Below are positions 32,256 through 40,152 of a stretch of DNA of 64,000 nucleotides, piece by piece. The stretch is from contig NZ_OCND01000003.1 in assembly GCF_900215535.1 (NCBI RefSeq), positions 1-64,000 of the forward strand. Direction: 5' to 3'. This DNA is from Pseudoxanthomonas wuyuanensis. Lineage in GTDB: Bacteria; Pseudomonadota; Gammaproteobacteria; Xanthomonadales; Xanthomonadaceae. Below the pieces are notes generated by a model that saw nothing but the letters and a program-made list of their open reading frames with translations, was not told the origin of the DNA and made no database searches. Position 1 is the stretch's first letter; each line of letters starts with the position of its first letter. A program made the translations under genes and the position numbers.

Positions 32256-33103
32256 GAGCGGTCGATTCGCACCTGCACTTCTGGCAGCTCGCACGCGGCG
32301 ACTATCTGTGGCTGACGCCGGAATTTTCCGCGCTGTATCGCGATTTCGTGCCGAATGACATCGACGTGACCTTGCGCGCATGCGGGGTCGATTCGGTGGT
32401 GGTGGTCCAGGCCGCGGCCACCGAAGCCGAAACCCACTACCTGCTCGATCTCGCACGCCAGCATCCTTTGATTGCCGGCGTTGTCGGATGGACCGACTTC
32501 GAGGCCGCAGACGCGCCGCAGCGGATAGCCGCGCTGTGCCGCGATGCGCAGGGCCGCCTGAAAGGACTGCGGCCGATGGTCCAGGACATCGCCGACCCGC
32601 AATGGCTGCTGAGGTCCGAACTGGATCCGGCGTTCAATGCGCTGGTGGCCAACGATCTGTCGTTCGACGCCCTGGTGGCGCCGGTGCACCTGCCCGTGCT
32701 TGCGCAGCGGCTTGCCCGTCACCCGCAACTGCGGGCCGTGCTTGACCATGCCGGCAAGCCGGACATCGCCGGCGGCGGATTCGCTGGCTGGGCCCAGCAG
32801 ATTGCCCACCTGGCCGGGCAGACCAATGTGCTGTGCAAACTGTCCGGTTTGCTGACCGAAGCCGGGCGCAGCGCATCGGCGGCGGACATCGAGCCCTACG
32901 TGGCCCATCTGTTCGCCAGCTTCGGGCCAGGACGGATCATGTGGGGCAGCGACTGGCCGGTACTGACCGCCAGCGCCGACTACCTGGACTGGTTCGACAT
33001 GGCCAGGGCGCTGGTGGCGCGCCTGGCCGCCGGGTACGAGGAAGACGTCTTCGCCAACAACGCCCAGCGCTTCTATCGCCTGGCGCAGAAATCCTATCCA
33101 TGA
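32252..33103 (+). CDS. Amidohydrolase-family L-fuconolactonase
   Basis: A 283-residue amidohydrolase_2 protein. The N-terminal metal motif DSHLHFW, the central DHAGKPD and the C-terminal WGSDWPV are those of lactone hydrolases such as LigI and fuconolactonase. It should open L-fucono-lactone to L-fuconate in the cytoplasm. It is coupled to the dehydrogenase gene by an ATGA overlap. Confidence 0.88.
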   Translation: MRAVDSHLHFWQLARGDYLWLTPEFSALYRDFVPNDIDVTLRACGVDSVVVVQAAATEAETHYLLDLARQHPLIAGVVGWTDFEAADAPQRIAALCRDAQGRLKGLRPMVQDIADPQWLLRSELDPAFNALVANDLSFDALVAPVHLPVLAQRLARHPQLRAVLDHAGKPDIAGGGFAGWAQQIAHLAGQTNVLCKLSGLLTEAGRSASAADIEPYVAHLFASFGPGRIMWGSDWPVLTASADYLDWFDMARALVARLAAGYEEDVFANNAQRFYRLAQKSYP

Positions 33104-33155
33104 ATCGCGGGAGCAAAACGATGTCCCCATCATCCACCTATCTGCAGGCAGCGCC

Positions 33156-33902
33156 ATGAGCGGCCGTCTGCAAGGCAAGCGCTGCCTGATCACCGCCGCC
33201 GGCGCCGGCATCGGCCGCGAAAGTGCGCTGGCATGCGCGAGCGAGGGCGCGCGGGTGCTGGCCACCGATATCGATGCGCAGGCCCTGGCTGCGCTTGCCG
33301 CCGAATGCGAAGCGATTGAGACGCATCTGCTGGACGTCACCCGTCCGGCGGACATCGACGCGTTCGTATCCGCGCAGGGCGCGTTCGACGTGCTGTTCAA
33401 CTGCGCCGGATACGTGCATCAGGGCAGCATTCTCGATTGCGATGCGGAGGCGTGGCGGCGCTCTTTCGCCATCAATGTCGATGGCATGTACGCACTGTGC
33501 CGCGCGGTGTTGCCGGGCATGCTGGCGCAGGGCCGGGGCAGCATCATCAACATGTCCTCGGTTGCATCCAGCATCAAGGGCGTGCCCAACCGGTTTGCCT
33601 ACTCCACCACCAAGGCGGCGGTGATCGGCCTGAGCAAGGCGATTGCGGCCGATTTCGTCACCCGCGGCGTGCGCTGCAATGCGATCTGCCCCGGGACCAT
33701 CAAGACCCCGTCGCTGTCCGAGCGCGTGGCCGCGCTGGGCGGCGACCAGGACGCGGTGTGGAAGGGTTTCATCGAGCGCCAGCCGATGGGCCGGCTGGGC
33801 GAGCCGAAGGAGATCGCGGCGCTGGTGGTCTATCTGGCGTCGGACGAGTCCTCTTTCACCACCGGACAAACCCACATCATCGACGGCGGCTGGTCGAACT
33901 GA
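33156..33902 (+). CDS. SDR dehydrogenase, probable 2-keto-3-deoxy-L-fuconate dehydrogenase
   Basis: A 248-residue classical SDR. It has the cofactor motif TAAGAGIG, NCAG strand, catalytic Ser in NMSSVASS, Tyr-x3-Lys in YSTTK, and PG turn (ICPGTIKTPSL). Its place between the lactonase and the FAH-type hydrolase indicates oxidation of 2-keto-3-deoxy-L-fuconate at C4 to the 2,4-diketo acid with NAD+, as in Xanthomonas campestris. The 53 bp before it contain no other gene. Confidence 0.88.
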   Translation: MSGRLQGKRCLITAAGAGIGRESALACASEGARVLATDIDAQALAALAAECEAIETHLLDVTRPADIDAFVSAQGAFDVLFNCAGYVHQGSILDCDAEAWRRSFAINVDGMYALCRAVLPGMLAQGRGSIINMSSVASSIKGVPNRFAYSTTKAAVIGLSKAIAADFVTRGVRCNAICPGTIKTPSLSERVAALGGDQDAVWKGFIERQPMGRLGEPKEIAALVVYLASDESSFTTGQTHIIDGGWSN

Positions 33903-33928
33903 CGAATGAACGAGAAGGAGATGTTGCA

Positions 33929-34783
33929 ATGAAACTGCTGCGCTACGGGCCGAGCGGGAACGAACGGCCGGGATTGCTGGATGACGAAGGACGCATCCGC
34001 GACCTTGGCCACATCGTCGACGATATCGCCGGCGATCACCTCACTGCCGCCGGCCTGGAGAAGATCCGCGCGCTCGATACCGCCTCGTTGCCGCTGGTTG
34101 ACGGCGATGTGCGCTTGGGCGCAGCGGTGGGCCGGATCGGCAAGTTCATCTGCGTAGGCCTGAACTACGCCGACCATGCCGCCGAATCCGGCATGGCCGT
34201 GCCGGAGCAGCCGGTACTTTTCATGAAGGCGACCAGCGCGGTAATCGGGCCCGACGATACGGTGGTGATCCCGCGCGCCTCGCGCAAGACCGACTGGGAA
34301 GTCGAACTGGGCGTGGTGATCGGCGACAGGGCGCACGATGTGCCGGTCGAAACCGCATTGGAGCATGTGGCCGGCTATGCGGTCATCAATGATCTGTCCG
34401 AGCGCGAATTTCAGCTCGAGCATGGCGGGCAGTGGGTCAAGGGCAAGAGCTGCGACACCTTCGGCCCCATCGGGCCGTGGCTGGTCACCCGCGACGAAGT
34501 TGCCGACCCGCAGAACCTGGCGATGTGGTTGGAAGTGAATGGCCACCGCTACCAGGATGGCAGCACCCGCACCATGGTGTTCGGTGTGGCGACGCTGGTG
34601 AGCTACATCAGCCGCTACATGACCCTGATGCCGGGCGATGTGATCAGCACCGGCACGCCGCCGGGCGTGGGCCTGGGCCAGAAGCCGCCGGTCTACCTCA
34701 AGCCGGGGGACGTGATGGAACTGGGCATCGAAGGACTGGGCCGGCAGCGGCAGCAGGTCGTTGCGTACGAAAGCACCCGCTAA
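33929..34783 (+). CDS. Fumarylacetoacetase-family hydrolase, probable 2,4-diketo-3-deoxy-L-fuconate hydrolase
   Basis: A 284-residue FAH-family enzyme with FICVGLNYADHAAE, the metal-binding DWEVELGVVIG, KGKSCDTFGPIGPWL and STGTPPGVG. In the Xanthomonas pathway this family cleaves the C-C bond of the diketo acid to pyruvate and L-lactate. ATG 33929 has AAGGAG upstream. It ends 9 bp before the dehydratase gene. Confidence 0.87.
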   Translation: MKLLRYGPSGNERPGLLDDEGRIRDLGHIVDDIAGDHLTAAGLEKIRALDTASLPLVDGDVRLGAAVGRIGKFICVGLNYADHAAESGMAVPEQPVLFMKATSAVIGPDDTVVIPRASRKTDWEVELGVVIGDRAHDVPVETALEHVAGYAVINDLSEREFQLEHGGQWVKGKSCDTFGPIGPWLVTRDEVADPQNLAMWLEVNGHRYQDGSTRTMVFGVATLVSYISRYMTLMPGDVISTGTPPGVGLGQKPPVYLKPGDVMELGIEGLGRQRQQVVAYESTR

Positions 34784-34792
34784 GGAACGGAC

Positions 34793-36139
34793 ATGAGCAG
34801 ATTCACCGCAATAGACACCTACGATGTCCGCTTTCCCACCTCGCGCGAACTGGACGGTTCCGACGCGATGAACCCGGACCCCGACTATTCGGCGGCCTAC
34901 CTGATCCTGCGCACCGACGACCCGGATGGACTGGCCGGCCATGGGCTGGTCTTCACCATCGGCCGCGGCAACGATGTGCAGACTGCCGCGATCTCCGCGC
35001 TGTCGCATCTGGTGCTGGGGCGCGACGTCGATGCGGTGCTGGACGATCTGGGCGCCTTCGCGCGCAGCCTGACCGACGATTCGCAGCTGCGCTGGCTGGG
35101 CCCGGAGAAAGGCGTGATGCACATGGCCATCGGCGGCGTCATCAATGCCGCCTGGGACATGGCCGCGCGCCGTGCGGGCAAGCCGTTGTGGCGCTTCATC
35201 GCCGACATGACGCCGGAACAGCTGGTGCGCACCATCGATTTCCGCTACCTCTCCGATGCGCTGACGCCGGAGCAGGCGCTGGAGCTGCTGCGCGCCGCCG
35301 AACCGGGCAAGGCGCAGCGGGTGGCGGCGTTGCTGCAGGAGGGCTACCCGGCGTATACCACTTCGCCCGGCTGGCTGGGCTATTCGGACGAGAAGCTGAC
35401 CCGCCTGGCCAGGGAAGCGGTGGCGGAAGGCTTCCGCACCATCAAGCTCAAGGTCGGACTCAGCGTCGAGGACGATATCCGCCGCTGCGGCCTGGCGCGC
35501 GAAGCGATCGGCCCGGATGTGGCGATGGCGGTGGACGCGAACCAGCGTTGGGACGTTGGCCCGGCCATCGCCTGGATGAAACAGCTGGCGCAGTTCGACA
35601 TCGCCTGGATCGAAGAGCCGACCAGTCCGGACGACGTTCTCGGCCATGCCGCCATCCGCCGCGGCATCGCGCCGGTGCCGGTGTCCACCGGCGAGCACAC
35701 GCAGAACCGCGTGGTCTTCAAGCAGTTGCTGCAGGCGCAGGCGGTGGACCTGATCCAGATCGACGCCGCGCGCGTGGGCGGGGTCAACGAGAACCTGGCC
35801 ATCCTGCTGCTGGCCGCCAAGTTCGGCGTGCGCGTGTTTCCGCATGCCGGCGGCGTGGGCCTGTGCGAACTGGTCCAGCATCTGGCCATGGCCGATTTCG
35901 TCGCCATCAGCGGCAGCAAGGAAGACCGCGCCATCGAGTTCGTCGACCATCTGCACGAACACTTCGTCGATCCGGTACGTATCCGTCATGGACGTTATCT
36001 TGCGCCGGAGCAGCCGGGATTTTCGGCGGAGATGCATGTCGATTCCGTGCGGCAGCATCTCTATCCCGCCGGCCCGGTCTGGAGCGGCGAAGTGCCCGCG
36101 GTTGCCTCGGATGGCCTCAGCGCGCAAGCGGCGGGATAG
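34793..36139 (+). CDS. fucD: L-fuconate dehydratase (enolase superfamily)
   Basis: A 448-residue mandelate-racemase subgroup enzyme. Catalytic Lys218-x-Lys220 (KLKVG), metal ligands Asp248 (VDANQRWD), Glu274 (EEPTSPDD) and Glu301 (STGEHTQ), and His351 ([10 protein letters not shown]) are all present. As I recall the literature, these numbers match the characterised Xanthomonas campestris L-fuconate dehydratase exactly, so I call it an orthologue. It dehydrates L-fuconate to 2-keto-3-deoxy-L-fuconate. The next gene, lldD, begins 40 bp after its stop. Confidence 0.94.
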   Translation: MSRFTAIDTYDVRFPTSRELDGSDAMNPDPDYSAAYLILRTDDPDGLAGHGLVFTIGRGNDVQTAAISALSHLVLGRDVDAVLDDLGAFARSLTDDSQLRWLGPEKGVMHMAIGGVINAAWDMAARRAGKPLWRFIADMTPEQLVRTIDFRYLSDALTPEQALELLRAAEPGKAQRVAALLQEGYPAYTTSPGWLGYSDEKLTRLAREAVAEGFRTIKLKVGLSVEDDIRRCGLAREAIGPDVAMAVDANQRWDVGPAIAWMKQLAQFDIAWIEEPTSPDDVLGHAAIRRGIAPVPVSTGEHTQNRVVFKQLLQAQAVDLIQIDAARVGGVNENLAILLLAAKFGVRVFPHAGGVGLCELVQHLAMADFVAISGSKEDRAIEFVDHLHEHFVDPVRIRHGRYLAPEQPGFSAEMHVDSVRQHLYPAGPVWSGEVPAVASDGLSAQAAG

Positions 36140-36179
36140 CATTGCGCATCGCTGCCCTGCATAACGACCGGAGTTGAGC

Positions 36180-37319
36180 ATGGCCAAGCCTGTTTCGGAT
36201 CTGCGCGACGCCGCGCGACGCCGCCTGCCGCGGCTGCTGTTCGACTACATCGACGGCGGTTCGTACGACGAGATCACCCTGCGCCGCAATATCGACGATT
36301 TGAGGGCGATCGCGCTGCGTCAGCGGGTGATGACCGACATCTCCGTGTTGTCGATGGCGACCACGCTGTTCGGTCAGCCGATGAGCATGCCGCTGGCGCT
36401 GGCGCCGGTCGGCTTTGCCGGCATGTACGCACGGCGCGGCGAAGTGCAGGCGGCGCGCGCGGCGCACGCGGCCGGCGTGCCGTTCTGCCTCTCCACGCTG
36501 AGCATCTGCGGGCTGGAAGAAGTGGTTGAGAGCAGCGGCGGCCCGGTCTGGTTCCAGCTCTACATGGTCCGCGACCGCGGTTTCTGCAAGCAGCTGATCG
36601 AACGGGCCAAGGCCGCCGGCAGCCCGGTGCTGTTGCTGACCGTGGATCTGCCGATCGCCGGCGCGCGCTACCGCGATCTGCGCTCGGGCATGTCCGGACC
36701 TGGCGGCGCCAAGGGTGCCTGCATGCGCGCCTGGCAGGGCATGACCCATCCGCGCTGGCTGTGGGATGTGCGCCTGCGCGGCGGGCCGCACCGCTTCGGC
36801 AATATTCCGCCACAGGTGATAGGCGAGGGCGGACTGGGCGCATTCGCAGGCTGGATCAAGAACAACTTCGATCCGACCGTGACATGGAAGGATCTGGATT
36901 GGGTGCGCAGCCATTGGGACGGCCCCATCGTGGTCAAGGGTCTGCTGGATCCCGCCGATGCGCGCGCGGCACTGGCGGCGGGCGCCGACGGCATCGTGGT
37001 GTCCAACCACGGCGGGCGTCAGCTGGACGGCGTGCCGTCAGGCATAGCCGCCTTGCCGGCGATGCTGGACGAGGTGGGAGGACGCGTGCCGGTGCTGATG
37101 GACGGCGGCATCCGCTCGGGCCTGGACATCCTGCGGGTGCTGGCCACCGGCGCGCAGGGCTGCCTGGTGGGCAAGGCCTGGGCCTATGCGCTGGGTGCGG
37201 CGGGCGGGCAGGGCGTGAGCGAAATGCTGGCGACCTTCAAGGCCGAACTGGAAGTGGCCATGTCGTTGACCGGCTGCACGGATCTGGGCAAGGCCGGCCG
37301 CGAATTGCTGGTGCTTTGA
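36180..37319 (+). CDS. lldD: FMN-dependent L-lactate dehydrogenase
   Basis: A 379-residue alpha-hydroxyacid oxidase family protein with LRQRVMTDISVLSMATTLFG at the N-terminus, FMN/substrate residues in WFQLYMVRDRGF, VKGLL, and the catalytic His in SNHGGRQLDG, followed by DGGIRSGLDILRVLATGA. It oxidises L-lactate to pyruvate at the membrane, feeding electrons to quinone. Here it consumes the L-lactate released by the FAH-type hydrolase, completing fucose degradation. ATG 36180 is preferred to the TTG six bases upstream. Confidence 0.92.
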   Translation: MAKPVSDLRDAARRRLPRLLFDYIDGGSYDEITLRRNIDDLRAIALRQRVMTDISVLSMATTLFGQPMSMPLALAPVGFAGMYARRGEVQAARAAHAAGVPFCLSTLSICGLEEVVESSGGPVWFQLYMVRDRGFCKQLIERAKAAGSPVLLLTVDLPIAGARYRDLRSGMSGPGGAKGACMRAWQGMTHPRWLWDVRLRGGPHRFGNIPPQVIGEGGLGAFAGWIKNNFDPTVTWKDLDWVRSHWDGPIVVKGLLDPADARAALAAGADGIVVSNHGGRQLDGVPSGIAALPAMLDEVGGRVPVLMDGGIRSGLDILRVLATGAQGCLVGKAWAYALGAAGGQGVSEMLATFKAELEVAMSLTGCTDLGKAGRELLVL

Positions 37320-37376
37320 ACGTCGGATGCGCTTTTCTTGCACGGAGGTCCGGGCGAGGCTTGCCTGGAGCGTTTC

Positions 37377-37422
37377 GTTTCAAGTGCCTGGGCGGAACCA
37401 ATCCATCGTCATGACTTGAAAC
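37377..37422. terminator. Inverted repeat between convergent fucose genes
   Basis: GTTTCAAGT (37377-37385) and ACTTGAAAC (37414-37422) are exact complements around a 28-base loop, between lldD and the mutarotase gene. It could act as a bidirectional terminator, though it lacks a compact loop and U tract. Confidence 0.35.
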
Positions 37423-37461
37423 ATGGTGCCCAAGGCAACGCCGCATACGGGCTGGAACCAG

Positions 37462-37836
37462 TCAGGCCTCGGTGCCGTCGTCGTTGTCTCTGCGCGATTG
37501 GGATAGCGAGAAGATACGTGTCATCGGCCGCCATTTCTCACCGGGCGCCGAACCGGGCAGCGGCTTCTGGAAGGTGGACATCAGCGCTTCCCAGGCCTGC
37601 ACGCGCGGGTTCCCGTCATCGGCAGCGGCCTTGGCCTCGGGCGAGTAGTCCTCGTCCACCTCCATGGTCAACACCAGCCGGTCGCCGACGCGGTGTATTT
37701 CCATGTCATGGATTCCCGCGGCGACGATGGATTCGACGATTTCAGGCCAGATCGCCTCGGGGCTGTGCCAGCGCTCGTACTCGGCGATCAGCGCCGGATC
37801 GTCGCGCAGGTCCAGCGCGTAATAGAGTCGCGGCAT
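37462..37836 (-). CDS. L-rhamnose/L-fucose mutarotase family protein
   Basis: A 124-residue protein of the RhaM (YiiL) family: YYALDLRDDPALIAEYERWH then SPEAIWPEI, and a central MEIHRVGDRLVLTMEV strand pair. It interconverts sugar anomers; in this cluster the substrate should be L-fucose, supplying the anomer used by the dehydrogenase. Three bases separate it from the permease gene, so both are in one transcript. Confidence 0.87.
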   Translation of the reverse strand: MPRLYYALDLRDDPALIAEYERWHSPEAIWPEIVESIVAAGIHDMEIHRVGDRLVLTMEVDEDYSPEAKAAADDGNPRVQAWEALMSTFQKPLPGSAPGEKWRPMTRIFSLSQSRRDNDDGTEA

Positions 37837-37839
37837 CGC

Positions 37840-39138
37840 TCAAGCGCTCCCGGCCGCGCGCGCGCCTCGGGCGGACGCGAAAGCGAACCACAGGATCACC
37901 GCAAAGCACAGCGCCGGAACCGCCATTGACCAATGGATGCCCGCCAGATCCGAAACCGCGCCCATCAAGGCGGTCAGGATGGCGCCGCCGATGATCGCCA
38001 TGACGATCAGCGAGGAACCCAGCTTGCGTTCGTCATCGCCCAGTCCTTCCAGCCCCAGCGCGAAGATGGTCGGGAACATCACCGACATGAAGAAACTGCT
38101 GGCCACCAGCGCATACGTGCCGATCAAGTGCGGCGACGCCACCGCGACCGAACAAAGCGCCAGATTGATCAGCGCGAATATTCCCAGCAGGCGGGCAGGC
38201 GGCAGATAGCGCAGCAGCGCCGTACCGACGAACCGCCCCAGCATGAACAGCACCAGCGAAACGGTCAGGTATGTCGCCGCCGATTTTTCCGGCGTGCCCG
38301 GCAAGCCGTCCTGCACGTAGCGGATCAGGAAACTCCAGATGCCGACCTGCGCGCCCACGTAGAAGAACTGCGCCACGACGGCAAGGAGAAAGCGCCACTT
38401 GCGCAGAAGGCGGCCGAAGATGCCGTGGCGCTGGCCTGCCGGTTCGGCCGCGCTCGAGGTCGCAGGAAAGCGCACCAGTGCGATCAGCAGCGCCCACAGC
38501 ACCACGACCGCACCGATGACCAGGTAAGGGGTCTGCACCGCCGAAGATTCGGCCACATAGAAGGCCTGCCGCGCCGCGGGCGTCATTGCCGCCAGATCCT
38601 CGGCCGTATGCTCGACGCCGGAGAAGATGAAATGCTGTCCTATCAGGATGCCGGTGATCGATCCCAAGGGATTGAACGCCTGCGCCAGGTTCAAGCGCCG
38701 CGCGGCGCCTTCGGCCGGACCCAGCACGGTGACCAGCGGATTGGCCGTGGTTTCCAGAAACGCCAGACCGCTGGCGATCACGAACAGCGCCAGCAGGAAC
38801 AGGTTGTAGGTATGCGCCTGCGCCGCCGGATAGAACAGGAACGCGCCGGCGGCGTACAGCAGCAGCCCGAGGATGATGGCCGCCTTGTAGCTGTAGCGCT
38901 TCATGAACATGCCGGCGGGAATGGCGAACACGAAGTAGCCCAGGTAGAACGCGCTCTGCACCAGGCCGGCCTGGAAATCGGAAAGCTCGAAGGCTTTCTT
39001 GAACTGCTTGATCAGAATGTCGTTGAGATTGTTGGCCATTCCCCACAGGAAGAACAGGCTGACAATCAGCACCAGGGGCAGGATGGCGGCGCGGGCCAGG
39101 GAATTGGGCGCAACCGTAGTGGTGTCTTCGAAGTGCAT
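37840..39138 (-). CDS. fucP: L-fucose:proton symporter
   Basis: A 432-residue major facilitator protein of the FucP family with twelve hydrophobic helices. Diagnostic segments are SLFFLWGMANNLNDILIKQF, FYLGYFVFAIPAGMFMKRYS and SGLAFLETTANPLV. It imports L-fucose across the inner membrane. ATG 39138 has GGAGGGG upstream; an in-frame upstream start is less likely. Divergent from the iclR gene, with the palindromic operator between them. Confidence 0.92.
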   Translation of the reverse strand: MHFEDTTTVAPNSLARAAILPLVLIVSLFFLWGMANNLNDILIKQFKKAFELSDFQAGLVQSAFYLGYFVFAIPAGMFMKRYSYKAAIILGLLLYAAGAFLFYPAAQAHTYNLFLLALFVIASGLAFLETTANPLVTVLGPAEGAARRLNLAQAFNPLGSITGILIGQHFIFSGVEHTAEDLAAMTPAARQAFYVAESSAVQTPYLVIGAVVVLWALLIALVRFPATSSAAEPAGQRHGIFGRLLRKWRFLLAVVAQFFYVGAQVGIWSFLIRYVQDGLPGTPEKSAATYLTVSLVLFMLGRFVGTALLRYLPPARLLGIFALINLALCSVAVASPHLIGTYALVASSFFMSVMFPTIFALGLEGLGDDERKLGSSLIVMAIIGGAILTALMGAVSDLAGIHWSMAVPALCFAVILWFAFASARGARAAGSA

Positions 39139-39224
39139 GCCGCTTACCCCTCCCAAGGTTTGCTGCGCGCTAGCGTTTCCGGAGCCTACTGCGGCTGCCG
39201 CGATTATGCAAATATAAAAATAGT

Positions 39225-39238
39225 ATTCATATATGAAT
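39225..39238. promoter_or_regulatory. Palindromic operator ATTCATATATGAAT
   Basis: A perfect 14-bp palindrome in AT-rich DNA between divergent fucP and the IclR gene. Related sites occur at 30939-30969 upstream of the catabolic operon. This makes it the probable binding site of the IclR protein. Confidence 0.7.
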
Positions 39239-39314
39239 GATGTGTTGGCTGCGGTGCGGCAGGATCTCGGACCGTTGCCGCTGTGCGCTGGCCCGTTCCC
39301 TTATCCTGTTCAGC

Positions 39315-40097
39315 ATGACTGCCAAGACTCCCAAATACCGCGCACCGGCCCTGGACAAGGGCCTGGACATCCTGGAACTGCTGGCGCAGAACGCCGGGCC
39401 GCGGTCGATGGGCGAAATCTCGGAAGGCGTGGGGCGTTCGCGCAGCGAGATCTTCCGCATGCTGCAGGTGCTGGAGGAGCGCGGCTACCTGGCCAGAGCC
39501 GCCGGCGATGGCGGCTACGTGCTGACCAACCGCCTGTTCATGCTGGGCATGCAACAGCCGCAGGTGCAGAACGTCACCGAAGTGGCGCTGCCGGTGATGC
39601 GGCATCTGGCCGACCGGATCCGCCAGCCCTGCCATCTGGTTGCGCCCTCGGACGATCAGATCGTGGTGATCGCGCAGATCGATGCGCCCGCCGACCTGGG
39701 CATGGTGGTGCGGCCCGGCCATCGGCGGCCGCTGGCGCATTCGACTTCCGGCCTGGTGCTGTTCGCATTCCAGCAGGAAGATGTGCAGGCGCGGTGGCTG
39801 AAACTGCTGGATGAAAGCGAGGTGCCGTACCAGCGCGCCGAGTTCCTGAAAGCGGCGCAGCAAGTGCGCAAACAGGGCTATGCGATGCATCCCAGCGAGG
39901 CCGTGGTGGGCGTGATCGATCTGACCGCGCCCATCCTGCAGCAGGAGCACGCCACCTATACGCTGACGGTGCCCTTCATCGAACGCCGTCCGCAGCAGAT
40001 CGATGCACAGGAAGCCCTGGCAGCACTGCGCGAAGCGGCCGACCAGATATCGCAGGCGCTGATGTATCGTCCGCCGCGGAATACTGGGACGGGGTGA
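39315..40097 (+). CDS. IclR-family regulator of fucose genes
   Basis: A 260-residue protein. It has an N-terminal winged helix (~12-75: KGLDILELLAQNAGPRSMGE, then ISEGVGRSRSEIFRMLQVLE) and a C-terminal effector domain (~90-250) with the LAHSTSGLVLFAF and GVIDLTAPI segments typical of IclR. Effector is probably L-fucose or a pathway intermediate. ATG 39315 gives a normal family length. It should control fucP-mutarotase and the operon at 31209 through the shared palindromes. Confidence 0.88.
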   Translation: MTAKTPKYRAPALDKGLDILELLAQNAGPRSMGEISEGVGRSRSEIFRMLQVLEERGYLARAAGDGGYVLTNRLFMLGMQQPQVQNVTEVALPVMRHLADRIRQPCHLVAPSDDQIVVIAQIDAPADLGMVVRPGHRRPLAHSTSGLVLFAFQQEDVQARWLKLLDESEVPYQRAEFLKAAQQVRKQGYAMHPSEAVVGVIDLTAPILQQEHATYTLTVPFIERRPQQIDAQEALAALREAADQISQALMYRPPRNTGTG

Positions 40098-40152
40098 GAT
40101 ACTGGTTCAAGTAGCTGCTGCACAGCTGCCGCGGTAATCCCGTCGATGCAGC

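Noticed and set aside
33830-36187. A 785-codon minus-strand frame across the fucose operon
   Set aside because: It runs antisense to three enzymes with intact catalytic residues and has shadow-type composition.
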